From positions 248,001 to 312,000 of the forward strand of contig JBKAHA010000007.1 in NCBI GenBank assembly GCA_046290675.1: 64,000 nt of DNA. Direction: 5' to 3'. Position 1 is the stretch's first letter. Each line of letters begins with the position of its first letter. Positions 62,420 through 64,000 of this stretch are shown here, piece by piece. The notes under the pieces were generated by a model, which saw only the letters and a list, made by a program, of their open reading frames with translations, was not told the DNA's origin and searched no databases. The translations under genes were made by a program, and so were the position numbers. This DNA comes from Aureliella sp046290675. Its GTDB lineage: Bacteria; Planctomycetota; Planctomycetia; Pirellulales; Pirellulaceae.

Positions 62420-64000
62420 CGACCTCTGCGCGGAATTTGAGCGTCAGTGGCAATCCGAAGAACCGCAGTCAATCGAGTCCATCCTTGATCAAGTTTCAGA
62501 CGAATTGGAACGCGAAGTCCTGCTTTCCGAACTCATCGCACTGGAGGTGGACTACCGGACGCGACGCGGTGATGCACCCGCTAAGCAGGATTATCTGGAC
62601 AGATTTCCAGAAGATGCTTCGGTTATCAAGGCAGCATTGGGCGAACGCGAGCAATCTCAAAAACCTTTTGAACCACCCACGATTGAGGCACTTTCGGAAC
62701 TGTTTCCAAGCTTGAAAGTGGAGGCCCTAATCGGTGCTGGCGGCATGGGTGCCGTCTACAAGGCACGACAGCAAGGGTTGGACCGCGTTGTCGCGCTGAA
62801 GGTCTTGCCGGAGGAATTTAGCCGGGATGTGAAGTTCGCCATGCGTTTTACTCGCGAGGCACGCACTCTCGCGAAACTAAATCACCCCAACATTGTGTCC
62901 GTTTTTGAGTTCGGCAGTGTCGGCGACACCTATTACTTTTTGATGGAGTACGTCGAGGGATCGACACTTCGCGATGCCGTACGATTGCAAACGCTCGCGC
63001 CTGAGCATGCGTTGGAGATTGTGCCACGACTATGTGATGCGCTGCAGTACGCTCACGACCAGGGCGTCATCCACCGCGATATCAAGCCCGAGAACATCTT
63101 AATGTCGGTCGACGGTGCCGTAAAAATCGCCGATTTTGGTCTCTCACGGATTCTCGGTGATGACGGCAACGCCATGACGTTGACTAGAACCCATCAAGTG
63201 ATGGGAACTCCCCGCTATATGGCTCCGGAACAAATGGAGGGCGCTCGCAGTGTTGATCATCGGGCAGATATCTATTCGTTGGGCGTCGTGTTTTACGAAA
63301 TGTTGACTGGTGAACTCCCAATCGGGCGATTTGCGGCTCCTTCGCGGAAGGTAGAAATCGACGTTCGACTTGACGAAGTCGTTTTACGAACGCTGGAGAA
63401 AGAACCTCAACTCCGTTACCAGGCGGCGAGCCATATCAAAACCGACCTGCAATCCATCGCTTCGGGCGAGCCCGTGTTGCTCGAGCCTACGATAGTCACG
63501 GATAGCAGAGCCGCTGAAGGGGTTGATCGGTCATCAGCGATCGGCCGCTCGCCCGCGCCTACGCCCGGCAGCTCGGCCGCATCGGCAATCTCCGAGCTGC
63601 AGGAAAAGGAGCTATCCGCCCGACTTCTGCTGAGTCGACGTGAACTGTTGAACCGAGTCCAGAAGTCGTTGCGCCCACTATTTCGGTGGCAACTATTTCA
63701 AATGGCGATCGCCATCGGGATCATCTTGCTTGGAGTTCAATGCTGGGCACCGAATACCCATATTCCGCATCGGCTCGTCTCTGGAATTATTCTTCACGTC
63801 TACGGGATTATTTTGATTGGATGCGCGGCAGCGGTTTGTACCCGCATCAATCGGATTGATTACTCCCGCCCGGTCACCGAGATTCGTAGCCGGCTGGACG
63901 ATGTGCGTAGGGTCTATCTCGGCGTCGGTTCCATGGTTGGCTTTCCATGGTGGTTGATGTGGATTCCAGCAACCGTAGCGATCGGATTTGACGCAGTGCT
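62370..64000 (+). CDS. Membrane Ser/Thr protein kinase (C-terminus beyond window)
   Basis: ATG 62370 opens a frame that runs to the window end (543 codons). After an N-terminal helical region (1-110) the kinase domain has the Gly loop IGAGGMGAVYKA, Lys144 in VALKVL, HRDIKPEN (Asp237), DFG (255-257) and MAPEQMEG. A proline/serine linker and two or more hydrophobic spans follow (WQLFQMAIAIGIILLGVQCW; LVSGIILHVYGIILIGCAA). It overlaps the ECF gene by 50 bases, with AGGAG about ten bases upstream. It is expected to phosphorylate its sigma factor or partner in response to a membrane-linked signal. Confidence 0.9.
   Translation, partial: MSMRQKKLPIASLERIDDLCAEFERQWQSEEPQSIESILDQVSDELEREVLLSELIALEVDYRTRRGDAPAKQDYLDRFPEDASVIKAALGEREQSQKPFEPPTIEALSELFPSLKVEALIGAGGMGAVYKARQQGLDRVVALKVLPEEFSRDVKFAMRFTREARTLAKLNHPNIVSVFEFGSVGDTYYFLMEYVEGSTLRDAVRLQTLAPEHALEIVPRLCDALQYAHDQGVIHRDIKPENILMSVDGAVKIADFGLSRILGDDGNAMTLTRTHQVMGTPRYMAPEQMEGARSVDHRADIYSLGVVFYEMLTGELPIGRFAAPSRKVEIDVRLDEVVLRTLEKEPQLRYQAASHIKTDLQSIASGEPVLLEPTIVTDSRAAEGVDRSSAIGRSPAPTPGSSAASAISELQEKELSARLLLSRRELLNRVQKSLRPLFRWQLFQMAIAIGIILLGVQCWAPNTHIPHRLVSGIILHVYGIILIGCAAAVCTRINRIDYSRPVTEIRSRLDDVRRVYLGVGSMVGFPWWLMWIPATVAIGFDAV

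Noticed and set aside
1..64000. tRNA, rRNA, CRISPR or prophage genes
   Set aside because: No T-loop/anticodon pattern, repeat-spacer array or phage structural gene was found on either strand.

Overview
The window looks like chromosomal DNA of a planctomycete, most likely a Pirellulaceae (Rhodopirellula-like) marine or aquatic bacterium. The support is the gene repertoire. There are two pairs of planctomycete cytochrome proteins (PSCyt1/DUF1549/DUF1553) each with a DUF1501 partner, and a run of sulfatases. There is also a giant secreted protein with the N-terminal IEPLEARRLLA motif and C-terminal dockerin repeats, a DUF1571 protein, an ECF sigma factor overlapping a Ser/Thr kinase, and many Tat or Sec exported proteins. 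No tRNA, rRNA, CRISPR array or prophage was seen.

Layout. 1-9.4 kb: a cut-off Tat-exported glycoside-hydrolase-like protein, threonine synthase, a TPR hybrid histidine kinase, a VOC protein, an exported sialidase-type propeller, a thioredoxin/TPR protein and a degenerate HtrA-like protein. 9.4-20 kb: an intact S1C-PDZ protease, membrane and DUF1571 proteins, an exported glutathione peroxidase with a clear terminator, a secreted TPR protein, a LarA/DUF2088 protein and a DUF4105 protein. 20-24.3 kb (minus strand): the translation cluster rpmI-rplT-pheS-pheT, without infC, with an attenuator-like hairpin and T run directly before pheS; PheT lacks the usual tRNA-binding insert. 24.5-29 kb: a duplicated-domain exported protein, a small membrane protein that had been overlooked because of its size, and the dockerin/cadherin protein. 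29-39 kb: a TrhO-RluA fusion for RNA modification, a membrane protein, a PQQ-propeller/ABC ATPase/ABC permease operon, a kinase-like phosphotransferase, a PAS-AraC regulator and a GlcG/HbpS-like protein.

39-64 kb is dominated by surface and polysaccharide functions. First comes a translationally coupled DUF1549-DUF1501 pair (with LamG), then a transglutaminase-esterase fusion and an HxlR/enoyl-CoA hydratase/QorB-like group. Then follows a long plus-strand run: ECF sigma factor, FecR-LamG protein, a RAYT transposase flanked by palindromic repeats, a second DUF1549-DUF1501 pair (with a discoidin-like module) and two sulfatases. This run reads as a sulfated-glycan utilisation locus under its own sigma factor, into which a REP/RAYT module has settled. 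The window ends with an EF-hand esterase on the minus strand and a second ECF sigma factor overlapping a membrane Ser/Thr kinase that runs off the edge.

The most notable items are the RAYT-REP module inside an operon (51.47-52.57 kb), the TrhO-RluA fusion, the permuted and catalytically degenerate HtrA-like protein, the pheS leader hairpin with the short PheT, the swap of carbohydrate-binding modules between the two DUF1549 proteins, a sulfatase with CSGSR instead of CxPSR, and the duplicated HIHDND/HNGH protein. All functional statements come from reading the sequence and recalling families; no search was run.
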